A DNA stretch of 14,928 bases, taken from positions 1-14,928 of the forward strand of contig CANLAC010000011.1 in the NCBI GenBank assembly GCA_947488645.1, read 5' to 3'. The translations under genes were made by a program, and so were the position numbers. This stretch comes from Actinomycetota bacterium. Lineage in GTDB: Bacteria; Actinomycetota; Actinomycetes; Nanopelagicales; Nanopelagicaceae. Of the stretch, positions 13,702 through 14,928 are shown in pieces (the stretch's first letter is position 1; the number at the start of each line of letters is the position of its first letter). The notes under the pieces are model-generated. The model saw only the letters and a list, made by a program, of their open reading frames with translations. It ran no database searches and had not been told where the DNA came from.

Positions 13702-14618
13702 GTAGTTTTATTGCGTGCTTGATCTGCCATATAAATTCCGGCGATTACAACGACGCCACCAAGAAGTTGAATCACTGTCCATGATTCACCAAGCCAAAAC
13801 CAGGCAACGATGCCAACAAAAATTGGCTCTAGTAATCCAAAAGCACTAGTCGTTGATGCCTTCAAATTCTTAAGTCCTGCCATCACACACAAATACGGCA
13901 GGATGGTTCCGATTAAAACAACATAGAGAATTAACACCCAACCTTGTGCACTATTACCTTCTAGCGCACCCTCTAATGGAATTGATGTTGTAAAGACTTG
14001 GAATGGAAAGTTCCAGACCGGCAAAACTAAACACCAGGTAACACCTGCAAAGAAAAAGCCCCACATAGTGATTGATTGACTATCGCGGTGTTCAGAGAGT
14101 GCTTCACCACCCAGAAAGTAATAAGCCAGTGCAAAAGAGGCACCAAAGCCTGCGATCACACCAATGCCATCGAGTGTTAACCCATCCCAAATCTGTGCAA
14201 TCAATGCCAAACCAGAGAGCGCCAGTATCAACGCCGCCCACATTTGATTGGGCACATGCTTGCGCTTAACTACCCGCAAATACACAACAATCCAGACAGG
14301 GGCGGTGAATTCGATAAGCAGGGCAATGCTTACATGCATTCTAGAAATTGCTAAGAAATAGAGCGCTTGGACCGTTGCGATGCCAAGGACACCATAGGAA
14401 ACCAAAGGCACAATATCGGAGCGTTTAATGCGCAGTGTCGTAGGGGCTTTGCGCCACAAATACAGCGCCAGAATTGTGCAGGCACTGATTGCACGCACTT
14501 GAGCTAACCGCCAAGCGGTGATGTGACCATCAAGTAGCAGTTTTGCTGCGATGCCATTGCTGGCAAACATCAACGCAGAAAGGATCAGTAGTAATTCACT
14601 GCGTCTGGCTTTAAGCAT
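13698..14618 (-). CDS. EamA/DMT family transporter
   Basis: Drug/metabolite transporter superfamily protein of 306 residues with about ten membrane helices in two EamA repeats. The first repeat begins SELLLILSALMFASNGIAAKLL. The second begins near GVIAGFGASFALAYYFLGGEAL and ends with ASTTSAFGLLEPIFVGIVAWFWLGE, a strongly family-typical stretch. It probably exports or imports a small metabolite such as an amino acid; the substrate cannot be told. ATG 14616-14618 has no Shine-Dalgarno, but TACCCT stands 6 nt upstream, suggesting a leaderless transcript. The gene is convergent with dnaB, overlapping at the stop codons, and lies 35 bp downstream of the acyl-CoA dehydrogenase gene on the same strand. 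With its own promoter-like element it may be transcribed separately. Confidence 0.92.
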   Translation of the reverse strand: MLKARRSELLLILSALMFASNGIAAKLLLDGHITAWRLAQVRAISACTILALYLWRKAPTTLRIKRSDIVPLVSYGVLGIATVQALYFLAISRMHVSIALLIEFTAPVWIVVYLRVVKRKHVPNQMWAALILALSGLALIAQIWDGLTLDGIGVIAGFGASFALAYYFLGGEALSEHRDSQSITMWGFFFAGVTWCLVLPVWNFPFQVFTTSIPLEGALEGNSAQGWVLILYVVLIGTILPYLCVMAGLKNLKASTTSAFGLLEPIFVGIVAWFWLGESWTVIQLLGGVVVIAGIYMADQARNKTT

Positions 14619-14624
14619 TTAGCA

Positions 14625-14630
14625 AGGGTA
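14625..14630 (-). promoter_or_regulatory. Putative -10 element for EamA gene (leaderless)
   Basis: Minus-strand TACCCT fits TANNNT and has six bases (TGCTAA) before the ATG. The 10-mer TACCCTTGCT is identical to that before the Nudix gene, with the same spacing. No -35 is evident. Confidence 0.45.
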
Positions 14631-14653
14631 ACTGATTAAAAGGCGCTTTCTGC

Positions 14654-14928
14654 CTAAAACGCTGATTCAGGCAGTTCCATGATGGAACCATCAGTTGCTT
14701 CAACGATCTTACGATCTGCGGTGATGTGTGGCAGATTGTTATGAACGAAGAACTTAGCTGCAGCAATCTTGCCTGTATAGAAATCTGTGTCCTTACCGGC
14801 GTTAGGCAGCTTTTCAACTGCGATATCTGCTTGGCGTAGTAACAACCATGAGGTGATGATGTCACCAACAGCCATTAAGCAACGAGATGTATTAAGTCCA
14901 ACCTTATAAATCTTGACCGCATCTGTTT
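14654..14928 (-). CDS. Acyl-CoA dehydrogenase, FadE5-like, C-terminal fragment (5' end outside window)
   Basis: The frame is open to the right edge of the window, giving 91 codons before the TAG at 14654-14656. The segment NTSRCLMAVGDIITSWLLLRQ, then FYTGKIAAAKFFVHN, LPHITADRKIVEATDGSIM and the end ELPESAF resemble the C-terminal extension of long (about 600-residue) acyl-CoA dehydrogenases such as mycobacterial FadE5. Such enzymes carry out the FAD-dependent first step of fatty acyl-CoA beta-oxidation. The catalytic core lies outside the window, so activity and chain-length preference cannot be judged. An ATG at 14875 is internal and not the true start. The gene has no evident link with its neighbours. 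Confidence 0.8.
   Translation of the reverse strand, partial: TDAVKIYKVGLNTSRCLMAVGDIITSWLLLRQADIAVEKLPNAGKDTDFYTGKIAAAKFFVHNNLPHITADRKIVEATDGSIMELPESAF

Noticed and set aside
14611..14868. 85-codon minus-strand frame overlapping the acyl-CoA dehydrogenase end
   Set aside because: The neighbouring frame gives a clear FadE5-like C-terminus open to the window edge; this one has no family resemblance.
1..14928. CRISPR array, tRNA or rRNA genes, insertion sequence, phage or defence genes
   Set aside because: No spaced direct repeats, cloverleaf-like segments, transposase motifs or terminal repeats were recognised; all long frames match core functions.

Overview
This window looks like a chromosomal core region of an actinobacterium, with no plasmid, phage or transposon sequence. 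Three gene sets point that way: a murJ / DUF6049 / MutT4-type Nudix / pcnA block, a DUF5318 / bifunctional PBP / GT87 block, and rpsF-ssb-rpsR-rplI followed by dnaB. In Mycobacterium tuberculosis the same genes lie on the two flanks of oriC (about Rv3907c-Rv3913 and Rv0049-Rv0058). In Streptomyces they run together in roughly the order seen here. Base composition is AT-rich for the phylum (GC in the low-to-mid 40s percent by eye). Gene packing is tight, with ATGA/GTGA overlaps and convergent genes overlapping at their stops. This fits a small streamlined aquatic actinobacterium such as the acI/Nanopelagicales lineage, but that placement is inference.

Layout. On the minus strand, 3867 down to 1 is a probable operon: Nudix hydrolase, DUF6049 membrane-anchored protein, MurJ lipid II flippase, then the N-terminal 174 codons of thioredoxin reductase (cut by the window edge). 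Diverging from it across 32 bp is pcnA (CCA-adding enzyme) on the plus strand, which runs 11 bp into a convergent MFS transporter. Diverging from the MFS gene across 43 bp is a plus-strand run: DUF5318 zinc-ribbon protein, class A PBP and GT87-like mannosyltransferase. After a 101-bp regulatory gap come rpsF, ssb, rpsR and rplI, closed by a clear intrinsic terminator. A 336-bp non-coding region then precedes dnaB. Downstream, a minus-strand EamA transporter overlaps the dnaB stop, and the 3' end of a FadE5-like acyl-CoA dehydrogenase lies at the right edge.

Together the genes serve envelope building (MurJ, PBP1, GT87, perhaps DUF6049), tRNA and nucleotide maintenance (PcnA, Nudix), thiol redox (TrxB), ribosome assembly (S6, S18, L9) and replication (SSB, DnaB). 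The most interesting parts are non-coding. The rplI-dnaB gap holds a cluster of DnaA-box-like 9-mers beside an AT-rich tract. The rpsF leader can fold its Shine-Dalgarno sequence into a helix. The ssb-rpsR gap holds a perfect GNRA-capped hairpin. Several genes have TANNNT -10 elements 6-8 nt before the start codon and no Shine-Dalgarno, as expected of leaderless transcripts. I found no convincing novel multi-gene system.
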